14,919 bases of DNA from CAIODY01 sp041192505 (GTDB lineage: Bacteria > Bacteroidota > Bacteroidia > Chitinophagales > CAIODY01), in assembly GCA_041192505.1 (NCBI GenBank), contig JBEEMV010000052.1:1-14919 (forward strand). Reading direction: 5' to 3'. Below, one piece after another: positions 6,775 to 14,363 of the stretch (positions are counted from its first letter, which is position 1; each line of letters starts with the position of its first letter). A program made the position numbers and the translations under genes. The notes under the pieces are model-generated. The model was not told where the DNA came from. It worked only from the letters and a program-made list of their open reading frames with translations, and did no database searches.

Positions 6775-8106
6775 ATGTTTGCAAATTTACAAGATAGATT
6801 AGACAAGGCACTTAAAACCCTAAAAGGCGAAGGCAGAATAACGGATGTAAACGTAGCTGCTACGGTAAAAGAAATTAGAAAAGCATTAATTGATGCCGAT
6901 GTGAATTATAAAATAGCTAAAGATTTTACTGATAGAGTAAAAGATAAAGCTATGGGGCAAAATGTACTAACGGCGGTATCTCCAGGGCAATTGTTTACCA
7001 AAATTGTGATGGATGAATTAACTGAATTAATGGGTAGCAATAGCACCGATATTAATTTAAGAGGTAATCCATCGGTAGTATTAATTGCTGGTTTGCAGGG
7101 TAGTGGTAAAACTACTTTCAGTGCAAAATTTGCCAATTATTTAAAAACAAAAAAGAACAAAAGTGTATTGCTTGCTGCTGCCGACGTTTATCGCCCAGCG
7201 GCAATGGAGCAGTTAAGAGTTTTGGGTAGCCAAATAAATACGGAAGTATATATTGAAGCGGATAATAAAAACCCGATTGAGATTGCACAAAATGCATTGA
7301 AATTTGCAAAAGAAAGGGGCTTTGAAGTATTGATAATTGATACCGCTGGTCGTATTGCTATTGATGAGGATATGATGAATGAAATAAGCAGGTTGAAAAC
7401 AGAAATGAAACCTGATGAAACCTTATTTGTGGTAGATAGTATGACAGGGCAAGATGCTGTAAATACTGCCAAAGCATTTAATGAACGTATTGATTTTGAT
7501 GGTGTAGTTTTAACCAAATTAGATGGCGATACAAGAGGCGGTGCGGCACTTTCTATTAGAAGTATTGTAAACAAACCCATCAAGTTTGTAAGCACTGGCG
7601 AAAAATTAGAAACGTTGGATATTTTTTATCCTGAACGTATGGCGCAGCGTATATTGGGCATGGGCGATATTGTTAGTTTGGTTGAAAAAGCACAAGAACA
7701 ATATGACGAAAAAGAAGCTCAAAAACTAAATCAAAAAATAAGAAAAAACCAATTTGATTTTGATGATTTTTTATCGCAATTAAATCAGATAAAAAAGATG
7801 GGAAATCTGAAAGATTTAATGGCGATGATACCTGGTGTGGGCAAAGCCATGAAAGATATTGATATTAGCGATGATGCTTTTAAAAAGATTGAAGCCATTA
7901 TACAATCTATGACACCAAAAGAAAGAATGAACCCCGATTTGATTGATGGCAACAGAAGAAAAAGGTTGGCATCGGGCAGTGGAAATTCTATTCAAGAAGT
8001 AAATAATTTTTTAAAGCAATTTGAAGAAATGCGCAAGATGATGAAGAATATGAACAAAATGCAAAGCGCTGGCAGAATGATGAAAGGATTGCCATTTGGG
8101 AAATAA
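6775..8106 (+). CDS. ffh: Signal recognition particle protein Ffh (SRP54 GTPase)
   Basis: Ffh binds 4.5S RNA and signal sequences emerging from the ribosome, and with FtsY delivers inner-membrane proteins to the translocon. All domains are present in the 443 residues: a helical N domain (1-85), the GTPase G domain with the P-loop GLQGSGKTT (106-114), DVYRPAA (137-143), DTAGR (189-193) and TKLDGDTRGG (247-256), then a methionine-rich M domain (about 329-431) with the RNA-binding stretch RRKRLASGSG (394-403) and a KMMKNMNKM tail. The length is normal for bacterial Ffh. The start at 6775 gives the expected MFANLQDRL N-terminus. It is transcribed divergently from the surface operon and stands alone, with no ribosomal or rimM/rpsP neighbours in view. 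Confidence 0.97.
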   Translation: MFANLQDRLDKALKTLKGEGRITDVNVAATVKEIRKALIDADVNYKIAKDFTDRVKDKAMGQNVLTAVSPGQLFTKIVMDELTELMGSNSTDINLRGNPSVVLIAGLQGSGKTTFSAKFANYLKTKKNKSVLLAAADVYRPAAMEQLRVLGSQINTEVYIEADNKNPIEIAQNALKFAKERGFEVLIIDTAGRIAIDEDMMNEISRLKTEMKPDETLFVVDSMTGQDAVNTAKAFNERIDFDGVVLTKLDGDTRGGAALSIRSIVNKPIKFVSTGEKLETLDIFYPERMAQRILGMGDIVSLVEKAQEQYDEKEAQKLNQKIRKNQFDFDDFLSQLNQIKKMGNLKDLMAMIPGVGKAMKDIDISDDAFKKIEAIIQSMTPKERMNPDLIDGNRRKRLASGSGNSIQEVNNFLKQFEEMRKMMKNMNKMQSAGRMMKGLPFGK

Positions 8107-8158
8107 AGAGTACGAAATCTAAGAGACTTAAGAATAACATTTCTGTTTACCAATGGTA

Positions 8159-8244
8159 GTCATCCTGAGCCCCGAAAATTCGGGGGTCGAAGGATTTTCG
8201 AGTAACCGCTTTATTACAAAATGGTTCGACAAGCTCACCATGAC
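8159..8244. repeat. Intergenic inverted-repeat element (GTCATCCTGAGC...GCTCACCATGAC) with nested hairpin
   Basis: The outer arms are GTCATCCTGAGC (8159-8170) and GCTCACCATGAC (8233-8244), pairing at 10 of 12 positions. Inside them GTCGAA (8186-8191) pairs with TTCGAC (8225-8230). A second small hairpin, CCCCGA-AAAT-TCGGGG (8170-8185), sits in the left arm where I would expect only two bases (TT, to pair with AA at 8231-8232). From memory, intergenic elements reading GTCATCCTGAGC...TCGAAGGAT...GGTTCGACAAGCTCACCATGACA are widespread in Bacteroidota and some other bacteria. It lies 52 bp after ffh and could fold in the transcript. There is no T tract, so it is not a standard terminator. Confidence 0.75.
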
Positions 8245-8325
8245 AATGCGATAACAAACTTTTAAAATAATTCTTAAACAGCCTCTAACAAAATAAACAA
8301 ATTTTTAAATTAATATTTACTTATT

Positions 8326-9048
8326 ATGGAATGGTTTAAAGATTGGTTTAATAGTGAATATTATCATATTTTATATAGTCATCGAAATGATGATGAAGCT
8401 AAAATTTTCATCGATAATTTAATACATTATTTACAGCCAAACCCTAACAGCAATATGTTAGATTTGGCTTGTGGCAAAGGTAGGCACTCAAAATATTTAA
8501 ACGCAAAAGGTTTTGATGTAACTGGTGTTGACTTATCAGCCAATAGTATTGCTGAAGCAAAGCAAATGGAAACTAATACGCTTCATTTTTACGAACATGA
8601 CATGAGAAAAATACTAACTGCAAATAGCTACGATTATGTATTTAGTTTTTTTACAAGTATGGGCTATTTTGATAAGCCTTCAGATGACACCAAGCAGTTT
8701 AAAGCCATGAGCAGTGCACTAAAGCAAGGTGGTAATTTAATTATAGATTTCTTAAATACTGAAAAATCGAAATTGAACATTGTAAGGCATCGGATGATAC
8801 AAAAAGAACACATTACATTCAACATTGAATCGTATTTCGAAAATGGTTTTTTCAATAAAATTACTTCTATTATTGATGGTAATCAATCATTCAAATCACA
8901 CGAAAAAGTAAAAGGATTTTTGTTGACAGATTTCGAAGTTTTATTACACCAACAAGGTTTAAAAATTATAAACGTGTTTGGAAATTATAATTTGGATAAG
9001 TTTGATATTCATTCATCTGATAGATTAATCATTCATGCAAAAAAATAG
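8326..9048 (+). CDS. Class I SAM-dependent methyltransferase, substrate unknown
   Basis: The 240 residues carry the Rossmann-type SAM-binding signatures: motif I LDLACGKGRHS (45-55), the acidic ribose-binding strand end GVDLS (67-71), HDM at 91-93, and YDYVFSFFTSMGYF (102-115) as motif IV. The leader EWFKDWFNSEYYHILYSHR (2-20) resembles a cytosolic methyltransferase group common in Bacteroidota, whose substrate I do not know. No signal peptide or membrane segment is present. It sits between ffh and two lipoprotein genes on the same strand. A gap of 219 bp containing the inverted-repeat element separates it from ffh, so co-transcription with ffh is doubtful. The start at 8326 is the first ATG giving the conserved WF..EYYHILY leader. 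Confidence 0.9.
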   Translation: MEWFKDWFNSEYYHILYSHRNDDEAKIFIDNLIHYLQPNPNSNMLDLACGKGRHSKYLNAKGFDVTGVDLSANSIAEAKQMETNTLHFYEHDMRKILTANSYDYVFSFFTSMGYFDKPSDDTKQFKAMSSALKQGGNLIIDFLNTEKSKLNIVRHRMIQKEHITFNIESYFENGFFNKITSIIDGNQSFKSHEKVKGFLLTDFEVLLHQQGLKIINVFGNYNLDKFDIHSSDRLIIHAKK

Positions 9049-9069
9049 TTCGTTATCTAAAAAAATGGT

Positions 9070-9077
9070 TAGATTTG
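9070..9077 (+). promoter_or_regulatory. Candidate -7 promoter element for the lipoprotein pair
   Basis: TAGATTTG matches the Bacteroidota consensus TAnnTTTG at all six defined positions and lies 19 bp before the ATG at 9097. A partial -33 match (TTCG, 9049-9052) is 17 bp upstream, slightly short of the usual 19-21 bp. The leader would be very short (about 10-15 nt). Confidence 0.45.
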
Positions 9078-9096
9078 AAATTGTAAAACGGATACC

Positions 9097-9993
9097 ATGA
9101 AGTCTAAAATTGTAATACTTTTTTTATCACTACTTATTATAGTTGCTTGTAAAAAAACAACACATGAATCAGTTCATGAAAATCATGTAATTGCAGGAAA
9201 TTTATTGCCCTATTACAATGGTGTTTCTACCATCAAAATACAATCGTACATCAACAAAGCATATGTAGATTTATTAGGCAGAGAAGCCAATAGCAAAGAA
9301 CTGTATGATGCTACAACTGCACTTATTAATGGCAACTTATCTGATGGTAGCCGTGATACAATGGTTAACGGCTTGATTAATACCAAAGATTTTTATGTAC
9401 AATTATTTTTAAAAACATCGGGCAATATGCTTAATAGCACAGGCAAACAAGATGTGTTAGACCAAATAAATTTTTATACTTATTTGTATGGTTTTAATCT
9501 TCAAAACCACGATACTGTTTCGGCAAATGCATTATTGGTTGAAAACGATAAACTGATTAAATTATCAACTACAGATTCACTGTTAATGATAAATGCAATT
9601 GATATCAATGAATTTTATCGTCGATTTATTTTTAATTATTTTTATGATGAAATAAATATGGGTGCTGAAAATTATGTAAAGGCAAGTTTCGAAAATTTGT
9701 TCTATCGCTTACCCACCACAGCCGAGCTAACCCAATCAGAAGCTATGATAAATGGATTAACCAATGGTACATTATTTTTGCAAAGTGGCAGCAGCAAAGG
9801 CGATTTTGCATACATTGTAACTCATTGCAATGCATTTTATGAAGGATTAATTACCACTGCCTATGCTAACTATTTGCTTCGCAAACCAACTGATGTAGAA
9901 CTTAATTCAAATCTTGCATCTTTATCTGCTTCAAAAAATTACATAGCATTAATAAAATCAATTTTAAAAAGTAAAGAGTACGCTAACTTTTAA
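9097..9993 (+). CDS. Lipoprotein with repeated DUF4214-like helical modules
   Basis: This 298-residue protein has a lipoprotein signal peptide with lipobox IVAC (Cys18) followed by KK, so it is probably anchored in a periplasm-facing or surface membrane. Three related segments can be seen: 48-105 (YINKAYVDLLGREANSKEL ... LINTKDFYVQ), 193-251 (ASFENLFYRLPTTAELTQ ... CNAFYEG) and 252-298 (AYANYLLRKPTDVELN ... ILKSKEYANF). Each has the pattern aromatic-x-x-Leu-x-x-Arg-x-Pro/Ala-[S/T]-x-x-Glu-Leu, then a helix ending in a Phe/Tyr, which resembles the FLYRDVLGREPD module of DUF4214. That family assignment is a suggestion from memory. The next gene, 12 bp downstream, has the same signature. Function unknown. 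Confidence 0.75.
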   Translation: MKSKIVILFLSLLIIVACKKTTHESVHENHVIAGNLLPYYNGVSTIKIQSYINKAYVDLLGREANSKELYDATTALINGNLSDGSRDTMVNGLINTKDFYVQLFLKTSGNMLNSTGKQDVLDQINFYTYLYGFNLQNHDTVSANALLVENDKLIKLSTTDSLLMINAIDINEFYRRFIFNYFYDEINMGAENYVKASFENLFYRLPTTAELTQSEAMINGLTNGTLFLQSGSSKGDFAYIVTHCNAFYEGLITTAYANYLLRKPTDVELNSNLASLSASKNYIALIKSILKSKEYANF

Positions 9994-10005
9994 AACTATT
10001 TTATC

Positions 10006-10512
10006 ATGAAAAAATACCTTTTACTTTTTGTTTGTTTATTGGCAATTACTTCATCTTGCAAAAAGAAAATTGTACAAGATAAAGTGTACGATAATGTAAT
10101 TTATGATGTAGGTAAAGTACCTATCTATCAATCATCTGCCGATAAAAAACGAATTAAAACAGCTACACAATTTATCAGTATATTATATGCCGATTTATTT
10201 CAAAATGCTATTTCAACACAACAACTTAACGAATTATCAATTCTTTATTCAGCACAAGGCGATAAAGGTATAACTACTGAAATGTTGGTGAGTAACTATA
10301 TGAATTCAGCTTCCATTAAAATGCCTACCAATACTGATATGCGAAGTAATATTGATAAATTTATTACAGATACTTATGTTCGGTTTTACTTACGTAATCC
10401 AACATCATATGAAAGATATTATTTTAAAAATTTGATACAAACTGATGTAAATATTACACCCGAATTTGTATACACTTCTTTAGCTTTAAGCGATGAATAT
10501 TGGTATTATTAA
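10006..10512 (+). CDS. Lipoprotein, probable partner of the preceding DUF4214-like lipoprotein
   Basis: This 168-residue protein has a lipoprotein signal peptide (MKKYLLLFVCLLAITSSC, Cys18) followed by KKK. Two helical segments resemble those of its upstream neighbour: ATQFISILYADLFQNAISTQ (53-72) and TYVRFYLRNPTSYERYYFKN (124-143), the latter ending in LALSDEYWYY at the C-terminus, matching the neighbour's ILKSKEYANF ending. This suggests duplication or a two-protein complex. It follows its neighbour by 12 bp, so the two are probably one operon. Its stop lies 4 bp before the stop of the convergent patatin-like gene, leaving no room for a terminator between them. Function unknown. Confidence 0.75.
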   Translation: MKKYLLLFVCLLAITSSCKKKIVQDKVYDNVIYDVGKVPIYQSSADKKRIKTATQFISILYADLFQNAISTQQLNELSILYSAQGDKGITTEMLVSNYMNSASIKMPTNTDMRSNIDKFITDTYVRFYLRNPTSYERYYFKNLIQTDVNITPEFVYTSLALSDEYWYY

Positions 10513-10516
10513 ATGT

Positions 10517-12802
10517 CTATTGCTGCTTCACTAATCTATTTAAAGTACCAAACACACGTTGATTTTGCTTGCTGTATAAAGCTTGGCGAAGACTCTGTTT
10601 TTCTTTAGCTGTAAGATGAAAACTTAATGAAGCTCTTTCACTTGTATTAGCTGGCGTATATTCAAATCGCAATACATACATATTAGTAGGAAAAGAATTG
10701 CTCATGAGATACAATAAATCGTTTTGATTGAAATATTGAAATTCAGGTAAATTTGAAAACACATTACCAATTGGATTAGTCATTTGTTCTAATGCTGTTT
10801 CTTCATTATCTTCTAAATTTAAATTGCTACGATTAAAATCTGTAATCTGAATAAATATTAATCCTGCTGTATTTTCTTTAATCCATTCTTTAAATCCATT
10901 TACAAATCTGATACTGGTTTGAAAACCATAATTATCACGTATGCCAGCATCCATTACATCTATCTTAGGTTTTGTAGGAAGACTAATGTTAGGCAAAATA
11001 TAAGGGAATGTACAATTAACTCTTAATGCACTTGAAAATTTTAAACTATCGGCTTGTTTGGTTTTAAAAAAATAACGAAAATCAATGGCATCAATTTTAG
11101 GATCAGATATTCGATGTTCATTATAATTTGGGCGTACCATATAATTTAATGGTTGTGGCGACATCATTAGCAATCTACCATCATTTATAATCGTTCCATT
11201 TAATATCATCATTGGAATTGTGCTACTATATTCAGGCTCATAATAATCCATTATTTTTTTATTCATCAATTCTAAAGTATTTTCATTCCATTGCTTTTCG
11301 AATACATAACCCCTATCCTTTTTATAACTTTTATTGGCATAAGTAAAGCTTTGCCAAGGCAAAAACAAATCGTTTACGGCAATTGATGTGGTAACTGGAT
11401 TTAGCAAATCTTTACCAATGGCATTGCGCCATTCAACTGCGTTTAAATTTATTCTGTTTGAATTTAATTGTTTTCGTAAAAACAATTCTCTGAAAAATGA
11501 AGCACCCAACATGCCACCGCTACCACCTGTAATCAATTGCGTTTGTTTCATCATTCTGCCATTGGTAAGGCTATCTAAATATTGTAATACATTAAATGTC
11601 CAATAACTACTGCGTAAGCCACCACCACTTACATTCAATAAAATCATGTAAGGTTTTTCGTTTACGCTATCATTTTTAAATTTTGTTTTCCAATTATTTA
11701 AAATAGAAATAGTATGATTTCGAGCCTCATTAATATGCCCCGAATCAGCCATTTCGCTTAATGTTTCGGCAGTATAAGGCAATGGTTTTTCATCATAATT
11801 TACTCCATAAAATTTATTTTTAGTATCGGTAATATCAAATTTTGAAAAAATATTTAGCATTACAAAAAAGAAAATAAACATAGTAGTTCGCCAACCACGA
11901 AGCCAATAACTAAATGCACCTATTAAAATACTGATAACCGAAAAACATAAGAAAACACTTGAACCGGCTGGGATTCGAAAAAAAGGATAATCCATCAAAA
12001 GGCTAAATGCCAACATAATTCCAATGGTTCCTATTTCGATAAAAAGCATATTAAAATAATGTTGCTTATACACTGCCGCAATTAATTCAGGACGGTAATG
12101 ATCAACTGATCTGGTATGCCTAATTCGAAAAGGAGAATTAAAATAGTAATCTACCTTTATTTTTTTTTGATCAGCATCGCTATCATTATCCTTAAAAAAT
12201 AGTGGGTTAATGGAAGTTGCTTTTATTTTCACATTTCTGCCCAATGTTGATGTTGGGTTTTTAAACATAGAAAGTGCATTTCGATTGGTACTAAAAAAAT
12301 AAGTAAATGTGATGAGTGAAATTAAAATGGCTCCACCTGCAAATGAGCCAATGAAAGCAAATTTGGCAATTTGTAATCCAACTTCAGTATCCTGCTGAAA
12401 GGTGTATATTTTAATAAAATATAAAACAATAAATGCACTTGGCAATACTGAATTATTTAAACAAAATTTAATAAATGGTTCACGAATAGATGCTAAAAAT
12501 GGAAACCGCCAAGCATGCAATACATAAGTGGTAATTTGCCAAATCATTATAAAACCGCCAGCAGCTAAGCCCAAAATAAAAAAGCTAAAAACACTTACAC
12601 TACCTAAGTATTCAGGATCGAGCATTAAATATGGCAGCCCAAATCTTCTGCCAATTGACGAAGTAATCATACCAAAAAGTATAACCCAAAATAGCATTAA
12701 TATTTGATGCTTTTTGAAATGAAGAAGCATCAATTGGAATGGGAATGAGTAAAATATTGTTCTAAATAACTTCATGTTACAACTGATATTTTTTGTTTGC
12801 AT
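10517..12802 (-). CDS. Polytopic membrane protein with C-terminal patatin-like phospholipase domain
   Basis: The 761 residues begin with about six or seven hydrophobic segments (roughly 33-50, 68-95, 119-135, 145-170, 250-270, 282-300 and 305-320), so this is an inner-membrane protein. The C-terminal part is patatin-like: an oxyanion-hole motif SGGGLR (392-397), the nucleophile elbow GGSGG (426-430, Ser428) and the catalytic DAG at 618-620. Both members of the Ser-Asp dyad are therefore present, and acyl-ester hydrolysis of membrane lipids is plausible. The loop between segments 4 and 5 (about 171-245) is polar and basic. An alternative start, M10 at 12775, would remove only nine residues; I cannot decide between them. 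It is divergent from the Hsp20 gene and convergent with the lipoprotein pair. Confidence 0.88.
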   Translation of the reverse strand: MQTKNISCNMKLFRTIFYSFPFQLMLLHFKKHQILMLFWVILFGMITSSIGRRFGLPYLMLDPEYLGSVSVFSFFILGLAAGGFIMIWQITTYVLHAWRFPFLASIREPFIKFCLNNSVLPSAFIVLYFIKIYTFQQDTEVGLQIAKFAFIGSFAGGAILISLITFTYFFSTNRNALSMFKNPTSTLGRNVKIKATSINPLFFKDNDSDADQKKIKVDYYFNSPFRIRHTRSVDHYRPELIAAVYKQHYFNMLFIEIGTIGIMLAFSLLMDYPFFRIPAGSSVFLCFSVISILIGAFSYWLRGWRTTMFIFFFVMLNIFSKFDITDTKNKFYGVNYDEKPLPYTAETLSEMADSGHINEARNHTISILNNWKTKFKNDSVNEKPYMILLNVSGGGLRSSYWTFNVLQYLDSLTNGRMMKQTQLITGGSGGMLGASFFRELFLRKQLNSNRINLNAVEWRNAIGKDLLNPVTTSIAVNDLFLPWQSFTYANKSYKKDRGYVFEKQWNENTLELMNKKIMDYYEPEYSSTIPMMILNGTIINDGRLLMMSPQPLNYMVRPNYNEHRISDPKIDAIDFRYFFKTKQADSLKFSSALRVNCTFPYILPNISLPTKPKIDVMDAGIRDNYGFQTSIRFVNGFKEWIKENTAGLIFIQITDFNRSNLNLEDNEETALEQMTNPIGNVFSNLPEFQYFNQNDLLYLMSNSFPTNMYVLRFEYTPANTSERASLSFHLTAKEKQSLRQALYSKQNQRVFGTLNRLVKQQ

Positions 12803-12942
12803 GAAAATAAGAAGAAAATAAAATCAATTGACTGAAGTTGTGAACAGACAATAATGATTTGTAATAAAAAATTACCGATTTGTCATACAACACAATGGCA
12901 ATAAGACATTCAGTCAGTTCGAAAAATACAAAATAAGACAAA

Positions 12943-12973
12943 TTGCATTAAAATTTGGCTTGGAATATTTTTG
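12943..12973 (+). promoter_or_regulatory. Promoter of the Hsp20 gene (-33 ATTG, -7 TATTTTTG)
   Basis: TATTTTTG (12966-12973) is a perfect match to the Bacteroidota -7 consensus TAnnTTTG. A TTG at 12943-12945 stands 20 bp upstream, the spacing expected for the -33 TTTG element of the primary sigma factor. The transcript would start near 12980, giving a leader of about 40 nt. No CIRCE-type inverted repeat is visible, so HrcA control is not indicated. The 220 bp between the two divergent start codons hold nothing else I can identify. Confidence 0.65.
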
Positions 12974-13022
12974 GTCACATCCTTATCAAACAATTTTTTT
13001 AAACAATTAAAATTAAATAATC

Positions 13023-13463
13023 ATGAACAATTTATTATTTCAACCAAAAAGAATGAGTTATGCTCCATTATCATTCAACCACATTTTCAATGAAGTATTC
13101 AACGAAAATTTATTCAATGGAGCCGATTTTAGCCACCATTCACCTATGGTGAATATTAAAGAATCCGACAATGGATTTCAAATTGAATTGGCTGCACCTG
13201 GCTTTTTAAAGGAAAATTTTTCAATTACGATTAACAACCAAGTATTAAGCATTGCGGCCGAAAAACAAGCAGAGCAAAAATCGGAATCGGAAAAATATAC
13301 CCGAAAAGAATTTAGCTACAATAAATTCAGCAGAAGCTTTAATCTATCAGAAAATGTAGATAGCGATAACATTAAGGCTGCTTACGACAATGGAATTTTG
13401 AAAGTAAATGTATTTAAAAAAGCAAAAGCAGAACCTGAAATTAAAAAAGTTGACATTGAATAA
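13023..13463 (+). CDS. Small heat-shock protein, Hsp20/alpha-crystallin family
   Basis: This 146-residue protein is an ATP-independent holdase that keeps unfolding proteins from aggregating. The alpha-crystallin domain spans about 40-132: PMVNIKESDNGFQIELAAPG (41-60), FSITINNQVLSIAAEK (66-81), the basic-aromatic RSFNLSENVDSD (104-115), and the conserved AAYDNGILKVNV (119-130). The short N-terminal arm has the usual FNEVFNENLF amphipathic stretch. The C-terminus EPEIKKVDIE contains a weak I-x-V-like contact motif (VDI) rather than a classic IxI. Length and layout are normal for bacterial Hsp20. It has its own good promoter and terminator, so it is monocistronic. No signal peptide: cytosolic. 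Confidence 0.95.
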   Translation: MNNLLFQPKRMSYAPLSFNHIFNEVFNENLFNGADFSHHSPMVNIKESDNGFQIELAAPGFLKENFSITINNQVLSIAAEKQAEQKSESEKYTRKEFSYNKFSRSFNLSENVDSDNIKAAYDNGILKVNVFKKAKAEPEIKKVDIE

Positions 13464-13489
13464 TTGATGGGCAATTGATTTATTTTGTT

Positions 13490-13521
13490 AAGACCAACTT
13501 TAACGAGTTGGTCTTTTTTTT
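13490..13521 (+). terminator. Intrinsic terminator of the Hsp20 gene
   Basis: A 10-bp perfect stem, AAGACCAACT (13490-13499) with AGTTGGTCTT (13506-13515), closes a 6-nt loop (TTAACG) and runs into a T tract (13514-13521). It begins 26 bp after the stop codon at 13463. Confidence 0.93.
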
Positions 13522-13635
13522 ATGACCTAAATAAATTCAACTTTCCATGTTATTTTTTTAATAGTGCCATCGTACTTATAAATTTGTAATTCACAATCTT
13601 ATTTTTAATAATTCGGTTTGCTAACAAACAATTTT

Positions 13636-13643
13636 TATTTTTG
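13636..13643 (+). promoter_or_regulatory. Candidate -7 promoter element for the lipoprotein at 13668
   Basis: TATTTTTG matches TAnnTTTG perfectly and is identical to the -7 element of the Hsp20 promoter. TTTG at 13617-13620 is 15 bp upstream, shorter than the usual spacing, so the -33 assignment is uncertain. The distance to the ATG is 24 bp. Confidence 0.5.
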
Positions 13644-13667
13644 TGCATCAATTAATTAATTATTAAA

Positions 13668-14363
13668 ATGAAATCGAGTAAATATTTTATCTATTTAATG
13701 CTATTGCTAATGCCAATTACAATATTAGTAATAGGATGTAGCAAAAAAAAGAAATACAAGTTAAGTGGTGTAATTTATAATACATGCGGCGAACCTGTTG
13801 GCAAAATAACTATTGATATTCGCCAGCGTAGTACTGCCTTTGTTGACTATTCGGGTGGTTCTTTAAAAACAATTAAAACTAATTCGGATGGCACTTTTGA
13901 ATATACCTACAAAACCTTAGATAATGCCAATACCCCATTAGCCATATTTGATGGAACAAGCGCCGATGCTAACTTATTGATGAGTGGCATACCTGTGAAT
14001 AGTGATGAAATAGTGAATATATATAAAGAGAAAAAAGTGAATTTTACATTTACCATTAATTTTGATACACTTCCAATTCCGAAGGGCGATACTTTGTATA
14101 CAAAAAAAGATACCTTATTTGTAGGCGGACATCAATTTAAAGGAACTTTTCATAATGGTCAGGTAATTGGTCCAATTATCGAAAACCAAGATGTTAATTT
14201 TTATGGTTGGGAGAAAAAAGTATATACATTTTGTTGGGGTATAAATAGAAATGATTTTTATCACAGCATTAATTCATTGGGCAGATACAATGAATACCGT
14301 GTAATAAAATATCAAATGGTGGAGTGTGATGAAACTAAAAATATTAGCATACCGCTAAAATAA
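13668..14363 (+). CDS. Lipoprotein with carboxypeptidase-regulatory-like beta-sandwich domain
   Basis: This 231-residue protein has a lipoprotein signal peptide with lipobox VIGC (Cys24) followed by SKKKK. Residues about 31-105 resemble the carboxypeptidase-regulatory-like fold: YKLSGVIYNTCGEPVGKITI (30-49) followed by TNSDGTFEYTYK (71-82), the usual T-x-x-D-G-x-F/Y turn. The rest is beta-rich with no family I recognise. A TxxKxDTLFVGG segment is near 145-154, and two cysteines, C189 and C220, could form a disulfide. No enzymatic motif is seen; a structural or binding role at the envelope is the best guess. It has its own promoter, stands downstream of the Hsp20 terminator, and its last 20 bp overlap the convergent thiamine gene. 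Confidence 0.75.
   Translation: MKSSKYFIYLMLLLMPITILVIGCSKKKKYKLSGVIYNTCGEPVGKITIDIRQRSTAFVDYSGGSLKTIKTNSDGTFEYTYKTLDNANTPLAIFDGTSADANLLMSGIPVNSDEIVNIYKEKKVNFTFTINFDTLPIPKGDTLYTKKDTLFVGGHQFKGTFHNGQVIGPIIENQDVNFYGWEKKVYTFCWGINRNDFYHSINSLGRYNEYRVIKYQMVECDETKNISIPLK

Noticed and set aside
6554..6802. Plus-strand 82-codon frame between the divergent genes
   Set aside because: It runs into the start of ffh in another frame and has AT-driven composition. The region is better explained as a divergent promoter area.
6906..7595. Minus-strand frames antisense to ffh (6906-7136, 7118-7309, 7188-7595)
   Set aside because: ffh is a certain, highly conserved gene on the other strand; these are its shadows.
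8159..8244. Inverted repeat after ffh considered as an intrinsic terminator
   Set aside because: Neither the long stem nor the GC-rich inner hairpin is followed by a T tract; the form fits a dispersed intergenic element better.
8664..8855. Minus-strand frame inside the methyltransferase gene
   Set aside because: Shadow of a well-supported coding region.
11388..11606. Plus-strand frame inside the patatin-like gene
   Set aside because: Antisense to the conserved catalytic region (GGSGG and SGGGLR); no independent support.
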